Source: Haemaphysalis longicornis | Taxonomy: Eukaryota; Arthropoda; Arachnida; Ixodida; Ixodidae | Reading direction: 5' to 3' | Assembly: GCA_013339765.2 (NCBI GenBank) | Contig: CM023453.1 | Location: 85,936,685-86,000,684 of the forward strand | Length of the DNA stretch: 64,000 nt | Shown: positions 41,200 to 53,322 of the stretch, one piece after another | Position numbering within the stretch: the stretch's first letter is position 1 | Layout of the letters: each line of letters begins with the position of its first letter | The notes under the pieces: model-generated | Database searches by the model: none | Told to the model about the DNA's origin: nothing | What the model saw: the letters and a program-made list of their open reading frames with translations, nothing else | Made by a program: the position numbers and the translations under genes

Positions 41200-43560
41200 G
41201 GTGGAATTGCGATGTGTGGTTGGCCGAGAAAGCGCCCTTATCGTCCCTCTACGCACATGAAACGCATACTGTTGTGTTTGTCAGACCCTTAACGAAATGT
41301 AAACCAGCGGCATCGGTCCTTTTTTAACCTAGGCACAGTCCGGAGAAATGTTGTATACAAGGCTTCGAAGTTCCCCCGCAGGAGGGGGCTCTGTTGTGCG
41401 ACAAATTAGCACTGCAAAAAGCCGAACTTTTTTTCGATGGGGAGCAAAAAAAATTTTTTTTGAACCCGAACCGGGTGCCGCAGAAAAACTGGAACCAAAT
41501 TTCCACGTTCGCTAGGACGTCTAGTTTTGCGGGGTTACTCGTTTTGGCCTCTCAATCGTTTCCAAGGTGCACATTTCCGGGGTCCGAATGCACACGGAGT
41601 GCCCCGCAAAGGAGCGATTTCGTAGTTGGGCGTCGGTTATTCGGCTCTGGGTCAGTGACCTTGTTCGCACAAACGATTTCTTTATGAATGCCAGTAGGCC
41701 GGTAAACTGGCTTTCTATCGAGTGGTCGCCCCATTTCGTGAGGGCAGGTGTAACTGTGTAGGCCCGCAAGCGAGCGGATAAACAGCGACAACCGCGCCGG
41801 AAGCTCCACAATTATGTGTTCTGGATGTTTCGTTGCCCGGAAAACGCCCTTGCATTTGCTCTACTACGCGGTTAAGACGTACCGTCGTCGTATTTGAAAT
41901 GTCCTCGCGAACAAAAGAGTATAGAAAATAGCGGTGTGGGCTGATTTAAGGGCCCCGCGAAGTGATGCAAAAAAGGCTGAGCGGGCCAGAATGACCGAAC
42001 TGGCGGGATTACCCGCGCTGGCAGTAAAATTTGAGAGCATTCAAGCACCCGAGAGGCATTTTTTCCAATTCTACAGCACTCCCTTTCTCGAATGCCTAGG
42101 ACGAATTTAACAGCCACTCATGGCGGGACAACGGAGCATGGTCCTGGCGCGAAAGGTGTACCTTACTCACTTGAACACTGCAGTAAAACGACAACCCCAC
42201 CCCCACGTTTCCTACGACGTGTCGTTTTGAGCAATTACTCGTTTTGGCCTCTCAGGCATTTACAAGGTGCAGTCACGTGGGCCCGTATCTCGGCGGGGTG
42301 CCTTGTGGCGAGCATTTTCGTCTCCGCGTGTCTGTTATTCGGCGCTGGGTCAGGGACCCTAGGTCGCACGAACGGTTTCTTTGCGGCTGCGAATAGGCCA
42401 CGGAACGATCTTTCCAACGAGTGCTAAGGCGATTTTCTAAAACGGATTTTTAGACCTGCAGCACGATTCCAAAAAGCTACAGTTGCTGCAACAAAAACCA
42501 GGCGATTGCCACGTTCGTTGGCCCGAAAAACCCGATTTCCATTGGTGTAGGCGCTTTAGACGCACAGCACCGTGCTTCCGGTGTTCTTTCGAACGAGTCA
42601 AAATTAAAACGACTGCCGTGTACCGGTTTACCGCCTCGCTACGACCCAGCGAATCGTTGTAAGGGTGGCTAAAGGGGCCAGAATTGCTGGTCGCGCGTTA
42701 TAAGCCGCGGCCGCAGTGCAACATCCAGGGCGCTCAAGAACCACAGCGGCATGTTTTTTCAATTCTATTGCATCCGAGGCGGCCTTCGTGCGCCTGGGTC
42801 CCGGTTTACCGCCACTCGGGGCGCGGAAACGGGCGCGGACTGCGCTTAAGAGGGGGAAGGGTTTTTTTTTTTGTTTTTTGTTCCTGCAGTGGATCCTCGA
42901 GCCACATGCTCTCGAAAGTGAATCCTGACGTTCGCCTAGACGTGTGCGTTTCCGCGGTTACTCGCTTTGGCCTCTCCGTCGTATAAATCGTGCAGTTATG
43001 GGCTTCAGAAGCACGGCACAAGACTACGCCGACTTGTTAATCTTCGTCGGTTGCTCGGCTCTGGCGTCGGCGGAGTTTCCCACACAAACAAATTCCTTGC
43101 AGCTGCGAGTAGGCCGGCAAGCGAGCTTTCGAACGAGTGCTCGCATGATTCGCTGAGCGCAAATTTTGGGCCAAATTTGGGACGGCGAAACATCGGCAAT
43201 CGCGGCTAACGCAGCAAAACGAGGAGATTGCGACGTTTTCTGGCCCGAAAAGACGCCCTTATCTTCACCCTGCATTTTTAAATGCCTACCGTCGTGCTTG
43301 TCAGACCCTTGGGAAGCAATTTAAGCTAAAACCAGTGGCGTGGGACCTTTTTTCGCATCGGCGCAGCCCTGTGAAAGGATGTATACAAGGCTTTGAAGCA
43401 GCCCCGCTGCGGTAGGCTGTGTCGCGCGACCCTGAAGCATTGAAAAAAGGCGACCGTTGGTTGTACGCGGAGCCAATAAAAAAATCGACAAATTGCGACA
43501 ATCGTTTACACGTGCGGCTCACTCCTAAGCCTTCTCGCCCGCATTCGATTTCTTTGCAGG
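41200..43560. repeat. Diverged satellite array, ~0.6-0.7-kb unit, about 3.5 copies
   Basis: Several landmarks recur in order. One is CG(T/C)TTTGGCCTCTC at about 41540, 42240 and 42963. Another is GTTGGCCCGAAAA or a close variant at about 41217, 41835, 42515 and 43240. The pair CTTGTCAGACCCTT (or TTTGTCAGACCCTT) plus GTATACAAGGCTT(C/T)GAAG occurs near 41280-41370 and 43295-43400. Spacing is 614-721 bp, so copies have diverged and gained indels. A conserved minus-strand peptide (FVRPRVPDPAPNNRH and variants) reflects the repeat and not a gene. Confidence 0.75.
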
Positions 43561-44375
43561 CACATTTGACCGTCGACAGCCAGAAAGTGCGTGGTAATGT
43601 GTGTGTGCGGAGGAGGCGGTGTTATTGTTGTGTTAAAGCCGCTACATAGGCTGTTTGATTTTTTGATTTAACAGCGGAACTTTCGATGGCTAGAATGCAG
43701 CACGTTATCTCGTACAAAAACACCACGTAGACAAGAATTGCATGGGTACGCTTGCTGTCCCTCCACCGCTCCGATCGTGGAAACTATTAAAGGCACTTTT
43801 TATCAGCATATAATATCAGCACCGAGGCGGAAACTGTTGGAATTAAATGTTTCAAAAGCTTTAATTCGGCTCGAAGTGAAACGAAGAGTTTATGGAATCG
43901 GCATAGCGAAAATGCTCACCTCGGTTGCTGATATTTTTGCCCCTGTAAGTTTTTTTTAAAATTTTTTCTTCTACATTTTGGTATGAGTTCCACGCGAGCC
44001 AACGGAATAACCTACGAGTGCGATTTCATTTTTCTCTGAAGTGCGTCTACTTTACTGTCGCTACACTGCACGCGCCCGCCATAAAAAAAATCGGGTTCAC
44101 TATGATAATTGATATGATCGGCTATGATATGATCGGGTTCACTATGACACCATGATATGACAATTATATTTCTTGATGGTTTACTCAAAATTCACGCGTA
44201 ACATCGTGTTTGCATAGCTCTGAGTAACAAAGTAAATGCAATCTCAGCACGGTGAGACAATTCGCTACCCCTCCAGAGCCCCAGCAAAATTTGTCAACAC
44301 AGCAAAACACAAAAGAATCGCCACAAACGCAACTATGCGGTCACTGCAGCGGTAGGAGCAAGCGTGGGCAGCTTA
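43561..44375. other. Intron sequence with a short direct repeat
   Basis: No gene. GATCGGGTTCACTATGA-type words repeat at about 44090-44150 amid ATGATATGATC runs. Confidence 0.5.
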
Positions 44376-44775
44376 CAGAGAGAGAGAGAGAATCAACTTT
44401 TATTGAGCCCAATAAGGTATTGGCTAGTGCACGCAGGCACTGGATGGGGTGGAACCCTCTTCTCTGGTCCCATATGCGTCTAGCAGCTCCTGGCCCCTGT
44501 CTGTCAGAGCGAGCTGGATCGTCAGGTCGGGGCTAGACAACAAGGTCTCCCATCGCTCTCGGGGGTTGGGTGTGGGAGCAGGGGTGGGGGGCGGGCGGAT
44601 CTCAAGAGACTCGCACTCGGCCAGGACATGTGCCAGAGTGCCTTGTCTGTCTTGTTTAGAAGTGTGGGATCCGCTAGCGACCCCGCCTGTATTCTTCGGA
44701 TTACGGTGTGCTGTTTTCGGCTCATTTGCGGGTGAGGCCTGGGAAATATGCATCTGCGCTCTCTGTACATTTCAG
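44376..44775 (-). mobile_element. LINE 3' end (minus strand)
   Basis: The minus strand reads FPRPHPQMSRKQHTVIRRIQ then, after a frame change, LAHVLAECESLEIRPPPTP, RERWETLLSSPDLTIQLALT and a stop. This is the C-terminal end typical of I-like LINE ORF2 in arthropods (H-V-L-x-E-C followed by a Pro linker and W-E-x-L-L-S-S-x-D). It is followed by TCAATAAAAGTTG, a polyadenylation-like signal, and a (CT)n run. The 5' part is missing. Confidence 0.6.
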
Positions 44776-45885
44776 TAATTTCCCTATAGCTCGTGACGGG
44801 GCGCAGCTGCGCCGAAAGACGAAGATTACAATGATAACGTTACAGATACTTCATATTTTGAACTAAGATATCCCATATGGCCTACAATAATACAGACAGT
44901 ATACAATGCTAATTGCGATATGATCTAACACAATATAAATAAAATACATTATTGCAGTCGTTTTCCGAAGTAAAGTCAACAAAATCGGTGTAAGCGTGGG
45001 CTTTGTAGGCTGGCTTTCCAACATTGTCTTTCCGTAGCGGAGCCTACGCATAAGCACCATGCGATGAAACGGGGTCCGACAACAGCGGCGTGAGTGTAAT
45101 GGTCTCGGCAGGGTGGTACCACTACGGTGTCGAACGAGGGTGTCCTGCGAGATGGCGCACAAGCGACGATAGGAAATCGAGGATGCATATCGTGAGCACA
45201 CAAAATGCTGCAAAGCTCCTACAGCGCCACGGGGTCAACAGTGAGCAGTTGAAGCGCGCGTACACCAGGCTCTAAAGAGTCTTTTTCGATTGTCATTTCG
45301 CCTTGCGGTGCGAGGTGCGCAAAAGACTGAATCCGTAACGACCTGGCTTCAGACTCAAAGATCCGACACACACACACACTTACCGGAGAAGGCCACGTTA
45401 ATACTCCACGACGCATGCAGCTTCGCTGGAGAACCAGCTTCAAAGCGTGGAAAGACGGGGAATTCCTTTCTTATACTCTCGTGTTGTTGCTTCTATCTCC
45501 TCTCTTCTAAACGTGGTGTTCAATCTTTTTGTTCGCTTGCCGTAAAATCCATAGAACATATGGGTTCAGTGAAAAAACGGAAGTACTTTCCGTTATGCAC
45601 TTCTTTTCTATTTAAAATATGCCTATGTTTTTTCCAGGGACTACAGACTAGTGAACACGACCGGCTTAATTTGTTATTGCTTAATTAATTTGTTATGCTT
45701 AAGATTAATTTGTTATTGCTTGTTTGGCGTCTTCTACATCTTTCCGACGCCACCACGCCGGACGGCCCTGCATTTAATCCCCATTTCTCCGCTGTACACA
45801 CGCGTTTTCTCCGCCTGCCATCGTTGTTGTCTGTCTTTCTCCCGGTCCGTTGTGTCCGGTCTTTGGCGATTCGCACTGCGCGAAA

Positions 45886-45920
45886 TGTACACAAGCTGTT
45901 GGCTTGACAGCTTGTGTACA
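45886..45920. repeat. Perfect 14-bp stem, 7-nt loop hairpin
   Basis: TGTACACAAGCTGT (45886-45899) and its exact complement ACAGCTTGTGTACA (45907-45920) flank TGGCTTG. No T run follows, so it is not a classic terminator. It lies within the expanded copy B intron. Confidence 0.8.
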
Positions 45921-46439
45921 GACGCAAAGCGCATTCGTCAGGCTAGGCAGGATCTAGCATTTGTTGCCAGAGAAGCCACGCACACGGAGTAAGATAAAGA
46001 GGAGCGCCGAATGTGGCCCAGAAAAAACTCATTTGCGCAGGCCTATAATGTCGCCGCGCCGCCGGTCGCCCAGCTTTTACTTTGCTCTCTTCCTCTGTCG
46101 CACCCCTCTCGTCGCTCTGCCGTTGTACGTTGCTCTCCGCTGGTTCTTTCTCCCTAAAGGCATGTTTTCTTTCGCCGCGACGTCTGTCGTCTGACATATC
46201 AAACTGTGCGCGGTATCTACATCACGGGGAGCTGCCACAATGAGCGATGGGGTAAACGCCAAACGCCGCATGTGACGTTCACTTATTTTTTATCAGGGAA
46301 CGTTTTGTCAAAAATAATCAAGGCGAGCTGGAAAATATCGATCTAACCCAGTAGCTCTAAGATGCAATCGTACGACTACAATACCTAAAAAAAAAAAAAA
46401 AAACAAGAAATGAGCCAGGGTAATTTCGCACACTCCAGC

Positions 46440-46545
46440 CTTGCCGTTACTCCCAAAAAGGACAAATTCTAGTGGCAACGCACTTAGTCCGCAAAAGGAC
46501 TAATGCCAATGCCCCTTTAGTCCTTTTTGGCTAAGAGTGTACGGT
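46440..46545. repeat. Short inverted-repeat element (MITE-like)
   Basis: TACTCCCAAAAAGGAC on the left faces GTCCTTTTTGGCTAAGAGTGTA on the right, with a second inner pair AGTCC-GCAAAAGGACT. The outer motif resembles the ACACCCTTTTAGCCAAAAAGGG motif at 59690-59710, suggesting a shared family. Confidence 0.5.
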
Positions 46546-47211
46546 GAAGCAATGAAGCGCGAAAATCGCCCTTATTTTGCTCGCCCGCTACCTTGCCGCG
46601 TGCTTAGCGATTCATGCTTGTTCTGAACCCCTCCAGCCCATATAGTAGTTGTTTACCATTACCACAGCTTTGCTGAGCATCCACTCTCGAAGGGCGGGAT
46701 GGCGGCCAATTTTTTTTGTAGCGGTGTGGCGTGCTGATGGAGTGGACATTTATTCTACTTAAAGAAAAGACTTCCGGTAAGTGATACCAAACAATTAATT
46801 AACACAATAAAACCCGCATTGGTTCACTAAGCAATATTTCGCATAGAACAATTACACCTGAGCGTTTCTTCAACTTCACCTCATGGGTAAGTGAGGTATT
46901 CGGGCCGGAAACTGCTGAGGGAGGGAAGTCGGAGATTTGTAGACAGGTTAGGGCATGACCGACGTTTAGGGTTTCAAGATGCTCAGTTTGAAAGGTAATT
47001 CAAGTTGAATGTGCTTACTTTCCCGAGTGGTGGTACTCTTTCCATCTCTCCGCTACTTTATTTTGGACGGCGAAAGCACACGTTGCTTTGAGAACAGCGG
47101 CCTCCAAATCTCTCGAATTACTTATCCAGGGATGTCCTTTTAAACTTATTGATATCGTCGATATTCATTTATAAATTATCACGCTGTGTTCTCTTCGGTA
47201 TTCATCCGCAG

Positions 47212-47943
47212 TTTTAAAGCAAAGCTTTCTACCTCTACGAGCCAACGATTCGTTCGTCGCGTGCGGGACAAAAAACTCCGAACGCGGATAACCAGAGGCA
47301 AGGCAGTTCTCACTCCCGGAGAACAGTGTAGATGGTGCGGCGATTAGCCGCTATTACCCAGCGTTCCGCGCGCGCAGCTGCCTGCTCGTAGCCGGCGGGA
47401 GCGTTGGAGGGACGGCTTTGTCGCCTGCTGTAGCGACTGTTGTTTTTGCCCTGTTCTGGCGTGCTTCGCGTCCATTGCGCGCTTCCTTTGCACGGCTTGA
47501 TTAACTTGTTCGACACCATCTCCAGGGTAACCCGCACCCGACGAAATTAAGTGGTCGTACGGCAAACATATGTTAAGGATTGGTTTGCAGGGCGGGAAAA
47601 CTAAATGTGCAATCCCCATACAGACATCTGACCGCTATAGAGACGCTACCTATGGCGCACTGCTTGGCACGAATGAGACTCCGCTTTCTAAATTGGTGAA
47701 TACCAATTCGATTGTGTTTTAACAAGTATAACAAAGGGCGAAAGGAGCAACTGGATCTAATAAAAAGCGATCATAAAAGTTCCCTCAGCTTTCTCGCCAT
47801 TCACAAACTTACTGAAGTAACTACTATTAAATTCCTATAAATGGGAATCACTAAGCGCACATGCCGAATTTTTTCGGTGCATGCGCTTGTGTTTTTGGGT
47901 GGTGTAACCCCTAGCTAGCACATCAGGATGGCTAGGTTCCGCT
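47212..47943 (+). repeat. ~0.7-kb dispersed repeat, copy 2
   Basis: Same orientation and ends as 17700-18395 (TTTTAAAGCAAAGCTTTCTA to CTAGGTTCCGC). It lies inside the copy B intron while the other copy lies outside copy A, so it is a transposed repeat and not part of the gene duplication. Confidence 0.7.
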
Positions 47944-48493
47944 GTCTCACCCTTCGAAAGACGCTCCTGTCCGTTCTCTGGCGACGGACGGCCGGGCTAC
48001 AGCGGCGGTGTCGTCCGCCGCTCTAACCCGGGCGTGGCAGACGCTCCTGAGTCCGGGATTCCACCCTGGCGAATTCCAGGTAACGGCTGGCAGAATCTCT
48101 GGTTTCGCTCTTTGTAGAGCAACGTGTGTGAATTCAAGTGACGTCACATGGACAATTGTTATGGGTGGCGTTCAAAGCTTCTGCTTTCCAACCACCTTCA
48201 CAGCGTAGACTGGAGCCCATTTTTTCACTTATAAAATTGGGTACAGACTTCGCTCTTTTAAGCAATACTCTGCATCTCTGGAATGCTCTGAACTCCACGC
48301 AAACATTTCCCAACAATATTTAGAGGTGATGCTTTCAAGTGCTTGTTTATGGTATCTGGTAAGAATAGAAATCTGAACTGGAGCCTGCTAATCACGGGCA
48401 GACACTTTTGGCATTTCTACTTCTTAAAATAAAACGCGGGACACCTATACCGCGCTTGCTCTGGAATATTTTGACAAACACACGCCGCCTTAC

Positions 48494-48689
48494 CTTCTCT
48501 CTTGGCGTCATGTGTGCAGTCCGGGTCGGTGGCGTTGTCCTTGACGGCGTCGAAGCGGAGCATGCGGCTTTTGAAGCGCGCCTCGCGGAATAGCTGGTAC
48601 GTTGCGAGTGCTTGCGAAGGAAGCGCCTCTGGTGGGAACAGCGGCGCACTCCCGTGGCTTACTTCGTAGCGGCCGAGGGTGAACCGTAC
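48494..48689 (-). pseudogene. Copy B exon: M13 linker
   Basis: The acceptor is TTTCGCTCAG before 48689 and the donor is AGAGAAG then GTAAGG at 48493. The peptide starts VRFTLGRYEV and contains ALPSQALATYQLFREARFKS and DNATDPDCTHD, clearly the counterpart of copy A 4112-4306. It is 196 bp, not 195; the extra base is in the last codons and would shift the 411-bp exon out of frame unless splicing differs. Confidence 0.65.
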
Positions 48690-50759
48690 CTGAGCGAAAT
48701 ATGCGCTCACTCACTTATCGCACTACTTGTAAGGTATTAGAAGCATGGTATTACACATACGGTGTTATTCCTTTTGTGCATCCTACTTGGGTACGTGTTT
48801 CCAGAGCCTAACTTGCCACATTGCCCCAACAAAACACAATATCGCGTTGACGCACGTGTACCAGCAACAATGTAGTAGCCTGGTCCCCCAAATAATGCAG
48901 GTAGAAAAGTAGGCCCAGAAAAACAAGATCACATCAAAACCAAAGCAAAAAAAAAGAAAAAAAAAAGAAAAAGAAAACAACAAAAAAAAAACGATATAGC
49001 AACCTCCTTTCAAGTCTCAATGGATGTTATACCCGAAGAAGAGGGCTTGAATGCAGCACGTCCTGAGAGAAAACGACGAGAAGGAGGGTATTTTGACCAG
49101 TGTGGTACACATCACCTCCTTCAATCAGGCGGCGGAATTTCGAAGTCAGCCCAGGAGGCCAGGCAGGGATTATGAGTTCCGATAATCATATCTTCAACAC
49201 CGCAGTAATAACTATGAAAAGCAGGGGGAATCAGAATACCAGCCATCCTTTTCCATGGCTGCTGTGTGGCTATGTACAAATGATAGGTTGGGCAGGAGTG
49301 GCGGGAAAGAGCGCTATTCCGAGAAGCGCTGCATGGCCACATCCAGGTGGTGCTCGGTGACAATTAGAAACTGTGGGTCCTCCCATAGCCATGCGAATGC
49401 CTTGTCAGAAGGGGTGGAGAAGATGCGCTATTGCCATTTATTTCGCATTGGAAAACGTGAAAAATTACTGAAAAGCAGTGCCTCCTCTTAACAGATTTCC
49501 AACGTCTTTTACACGCCACTTGGGTGTCTCTCTGCCAGCCGCTTTGCATGTTTCACCACAATGATTTTTAGCGTGAATGAAAAGGGCAAGGAATCTTCAT
49601 CCAAACAAAAGCAACGTAATATCAAAAATGGATTTGGAAGTTTGCAATCCGGTGCAGCACCTCCAGGTGGCCTTGCGGCACGACAGGGCGTTGCGAACTC
49701 TTCCGCATTAAGAAGACTAACACAACTGCCCTTTCGCTGTTGTGGTCGCAAATGAGTGACTCTCCCGACATTCATCGTCTCTCCTACCGCCCTTTACATC
49801 TCCTTTGTTCCTTACGAGTGCATTTATTGAGGTGTCGCCTATGGCTTTCCAGGATGGTCAAACAAGTCTAAGGGAAACAAACCAGTGATCAAATCTACGA
49901 CCGAACATATTGTTTCCCGTCCTCTAACGCCGGGATCGCATACTCATAATGTACCCTTACTCATAACGATCGCATACTCATAATGTACCCTTACTCATAA
50001 CGATCGCATACTCAGAACGTAACGAAAAAGACAGTCTCGGTGTTGTTACATGCTTGTGGCACACAAGGGGGTAAATTTATGGCGGAAGCGTGCTTCGTCT
50101 TGTGGCTGCTAGCATGGGTGTGGACATTCCTCCAGTGGAACCAATACGTTACGCGTGAGCACTTAAAGGCAAACAGTATATAATAAGGATTCTCCCCAGA
50201 CGCTGGACGCCGGACTGGCCATATTTATAAGTTCTAATAAAGAAAGAAGGCTAAACATTGTGAGCTTGATTATCTCCTCTTCAACGCAACGACATCGCGA
50301 TCAGGCTTTTTAGAATAAGCCTTTATATCAGCTTCAAAACTTCTAAGTCTCTGTCTTACTTTCGTTGAATAAACTGCCTCCACGAATTCTGTTCAGTGCG
50401 GAGCATTAGGCGCTTTATAAGTGAGCTAATATTTGGGTAAATAGGCTTGATATACCGCTCACCCGACGAGGTTGCAAATGGGTTTCGGTGACGAAGGGCA
50501 AAGAAGGGTACAAAGGAAAAACAGACTCATTTTTTTAAAAACACATTCCTTGACAATTTCGTACAGAGTTTTAAAAATTGGAGTAGAAAGCGCTAACAGC
50601 AATTACAACGGATGGCTGGATAACCACTCCTGTAGTTGTATCAACCTGTAGCCCTTGCCCTGCCGTCGTATCGCTTTCTAATTGTCCAATTTTGGCTGCA
50701 ACGTTTTGCTGATAGCTACGTGATAGCAGTGCTGGAGTATCTAAGCGCATCTGGCTTAC
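48690..50759 (-). other. Copy B intron, exon 4 to exon 5
   Basis: No gene. Blocks match the copy A intron (49030-49180 and 49860-50230). An A-rich run lies at 48940-48990, and a 34-bp tandem repeat of about 2.5 copies lies at 49934-50020 (GATCGCATACTCATAATG...). Confidence 0.6.
49934..50020. repeat. 34-bp tandem repeat, ~2.5 copies
   Basis: GATCGCATACTCATAATG starts at 49934 and 49968, and a partial unit at 50002. Absent from the aligned copy A intron, which has only related ACTCA words. Confidence 0.85.
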
Positions 50760-50975
50760 CTTGAGGTCCCGGAGTCGCCACTGGGCTCTCTTTCGCGTCT
50801 GATTATCCATCCAGGGCAAACTGGCCAGTTCGCAGAAAGTACACGCTTCAGATCAGTCTCCACTGAGAGTATCGCGTCGTAGTCAAGCTGGGTATGGAGC
50901 GCTGCATAGCGGACGTCGTCAGCCGCCTCCGCCGTCAGCGCACCCTCCAGAACAACTCGCGTGCAACGGGACTTC
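50760..50975 (-). pseudogene. Copy B exon: M13 N-domain middle part, one base lost
   Basis: The acceptor is ATACGTGCAG before 50975 and the donor is CTCAAG then GTAAGC at 50759. It is 216 bp against 217 in copy A; the missing base is near 50836-50845, between the counterpart of LKRVISA and PWMDNQT. Both sides remain recognisable in different frames. This breaks the reading frame of copy B. Confidence 0.65.
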
Positions 50976-52150
50976 CTGCACGTATAAGTGATTAGCGATT
51001 AGCCAACCAATATCCAGCACACAGGCCCTACAAAGGTCGAAACCCCAGAGTACCGAGTACGGCAGATGCAAAACCTTCACTTGAGTTCAGTTGGTTTCAC
51101 ATGGACTACCACAGTGATGGTAGTGGACACAAACGCCACACACAGGTTCCCTGGCCCCCGGGCTTATCTGCCGGTACTTCCGTTTTTGGTTTCGGTTTAT
51201 TAGAGAAACTATAGCTCTATGAACTGGGGCCGCGTGTCCAAATGCGTTGCACCAATAAATACCCAAAACTCCCATTATCTATACGTATATTACAGATGCA
51301 TAATTTCTTCTTCCATACGTTCACGAATTTCGAGAAGAAAAATAACCTAAGCAAATCTTAAAACCTTTTCAAAAGTGGTATTATCAGGTAGCACGCTCGG
51401 GAGTGCAGCATATCATTACAACAATAATAAAAAATAATGCATCAAAAGTGGAAATATGAAAGCTAGAACTGCGATGTATTCATACTTTTCCTCCCGTTAG
51501 CATTAGCGAACGAACAAACAGCCTTAGAAGAATGCAAACTGAATTATCTGAGCTAAGTGAACGTACACAAATAAAAAACGTAGCCGACGGATTCCCTGCT
51601 TCCCATGCTATGTTGTATTTTAATAAAGTTGTTAAGAAATCGTTGAGGCTGATACATCCAATTTTGTAAGAAGAGCCAATGGGATGTCTAAACATTGAAC
51701 CTTCTGTAAGACAACGAGACGATGAAGGTTCATCTTATTTTGTGAGTAGACGCATCTCACATGTTCGTACATTGGCTGAGTAATTACGCTGCCAAACGCG
51801 GGGAAGTTTGAGCGTTTAGTGGAAATGTAATCGCATGAGGCCATCATGCATGACTACAGGACCCATGAATTTGTTTTCCACGCTGGGAACACAATATACT
51901 AAAACCGCCTTCGCGTTTTGCTTCCTCTGCCAACGATCTTCCATCTTTCCTTTATCTACATTTAAAGAAGCTTCGAAGTAGTAACGACTACTCGCGAACC
52001 AAAAGATAGCACTAAGTGGAACGAAATATTAGGCATTGAAAATATTACTGAGCAATGGAGTTCATAAGCCCATTGTGCTTACGTCATGGAGAGATGTTTT
52101 CTTATCTATAAGACACCACGACAGTGTAAAAATAGGGCAGTAAAGTTCAC
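50976..52150 (-). other. Copy B intron, exon 3 to exon 4
   Basis: About 1.2 kb, no gene. It aligns in patches with copy A 7600-8947. Confidence 0.6.
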
Positions 52151-52586
52151 CTTATAGTGAGCTGGCCAGATTCGAGATGGGCGGTGACTACTGGCAGAGT
52201 GAAGAGGTCCACGTGTCGCACAAGAAGGTAGCCAAGGAGGTTGAGGACCGTCTCCGGCCTCGTCTCCCGCACGAGTTGCACTACAGGATCGATGAAGTTG
52301 CCCAGCTCGGTGCGTACTGCTGCGGCGTCCGGTCTGAGACCCTCCAGGGCCTCCTGGAGAAAGGTCCGAAGCACCAAGTAGGCGTCGCTGAGGCGGTGAT
52401 CTGAAATGACTTCCTCGTGGCTGTTCACAAGGACGGTTATTTTGTGACCGAATGCGGCCACATCCTCCGCTAGCTGACCAAGCCTCGAACTATCGGGACG
52501 AATAATCCGCATGGCACCAAGCACGTCGTCAGAGCCTACCGTGGCGTTCAGGTAGCCGTGGGACAGCCGCAAAGTGTTGTCGAGGA
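52151..52586 (-). pseudogene. Copy B, M13 N-domain part 2
   Basis: The peptide RLSHGYLNATVGSDDVLGAM onward to LLVRHVDLFTLPVV matches the copy A ectodomain. The exon ends ACTATAAG at 52151 then GTGAAC, phase 2 as in copy A. It joins the upstream part only through a one-base insertion near 52586, where GTTCGTCCTCGAC stands against GTGCGTATCGAC in copy A. Confidence 0.7.
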
Positions 52587-53322
52587 CGAACGTTCACTTC
52601 GACGAGAGGTGCGATGTCCATGAGGCGTTGCAACTTGCCTGCGGCCTCCCACACGTCGGGGAGCGCATCGTCCCGGTTGTAAGGCCAACCACCCAAGCCG
52701 GTCCTGGTGAGTAGATCTTGCAATGGAACATTGCCGAGCCGTTTGAGGGTGTTCACATCGACGCAGCCCTTCCAGAGCCGTCTGGAGGCCCTCAGCACTT
52801 GTGCTTCTCTGCCAGGCTTAACGGTTCGTCGAAACAAACCTACCATGCGCTGTTCCGTCAGCTGCGCCAGTTGCTTGGCAGAAGTGGCGTTTCCTAGTGG
52901 TGACTGTGAGCACACGTGGTCGTAGAAGTCCTGGCACGGGCGCACAGCAGCGTTAAGTGAGCGAATGAGCGCTAACAGCTGCTCGCTGCACCACGGGCTC
53001 CTGCAATCCTCTTTCGCTGATAGCGGGGCGGCTCCTTGGGCCCAAGGACTAAACGCCCATGGATCCTCGCGGGTGCCGGTTACGTCGTCGTCACTGTCTG
53101 TAATGTCGGACAAAAGCGATGGTGCAGCGTAACGGCCAACATATCCGACGAAACCTTCCGTGATACCGGCCAGAGCTCCCAGCACGAGAACTACGTAGAC
53201 AATAACGCTGGCGCGATTGTAAAACGTTTTCACAAAATCACCGCGCCACCGATTTTCCCCCGTTGGAATAATCTTGTCCGTTGACCTAAACGATGCTTGT
53301 TCTTCACCATTCCGTGGTCAGG
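52586..53322 (-). pseudogene. Copy B, transmembrane segment and M13 N-domain part 1
   Basis: After STDKIIPTGENRWRGDF comes a hydrophobic anchor (VIVYVVLVLGALAGITEGFV). The M13 cysteine signature follows (DCRSPWCS, RPCQDFYDHVC) and then KGCVDVNTL and GGWPYN. All are direct counterparts of copy A. The frame changes at both ends (about 53322 and 52586). Confidence 0.7.

Larger units (their letters stand above)
44776..47211. other. Copy B intron, non-coding, with two hairpins
   Basis: No gene was supported. It contains a perfect 14-bp inverted repeat with a 7-base loop at 45886-45920 and an inverted-repeat segment at 46440-46545 around AAAAAGGAC. A tract of about 17 A lies near 46386-46403. Confidence 0.5.
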
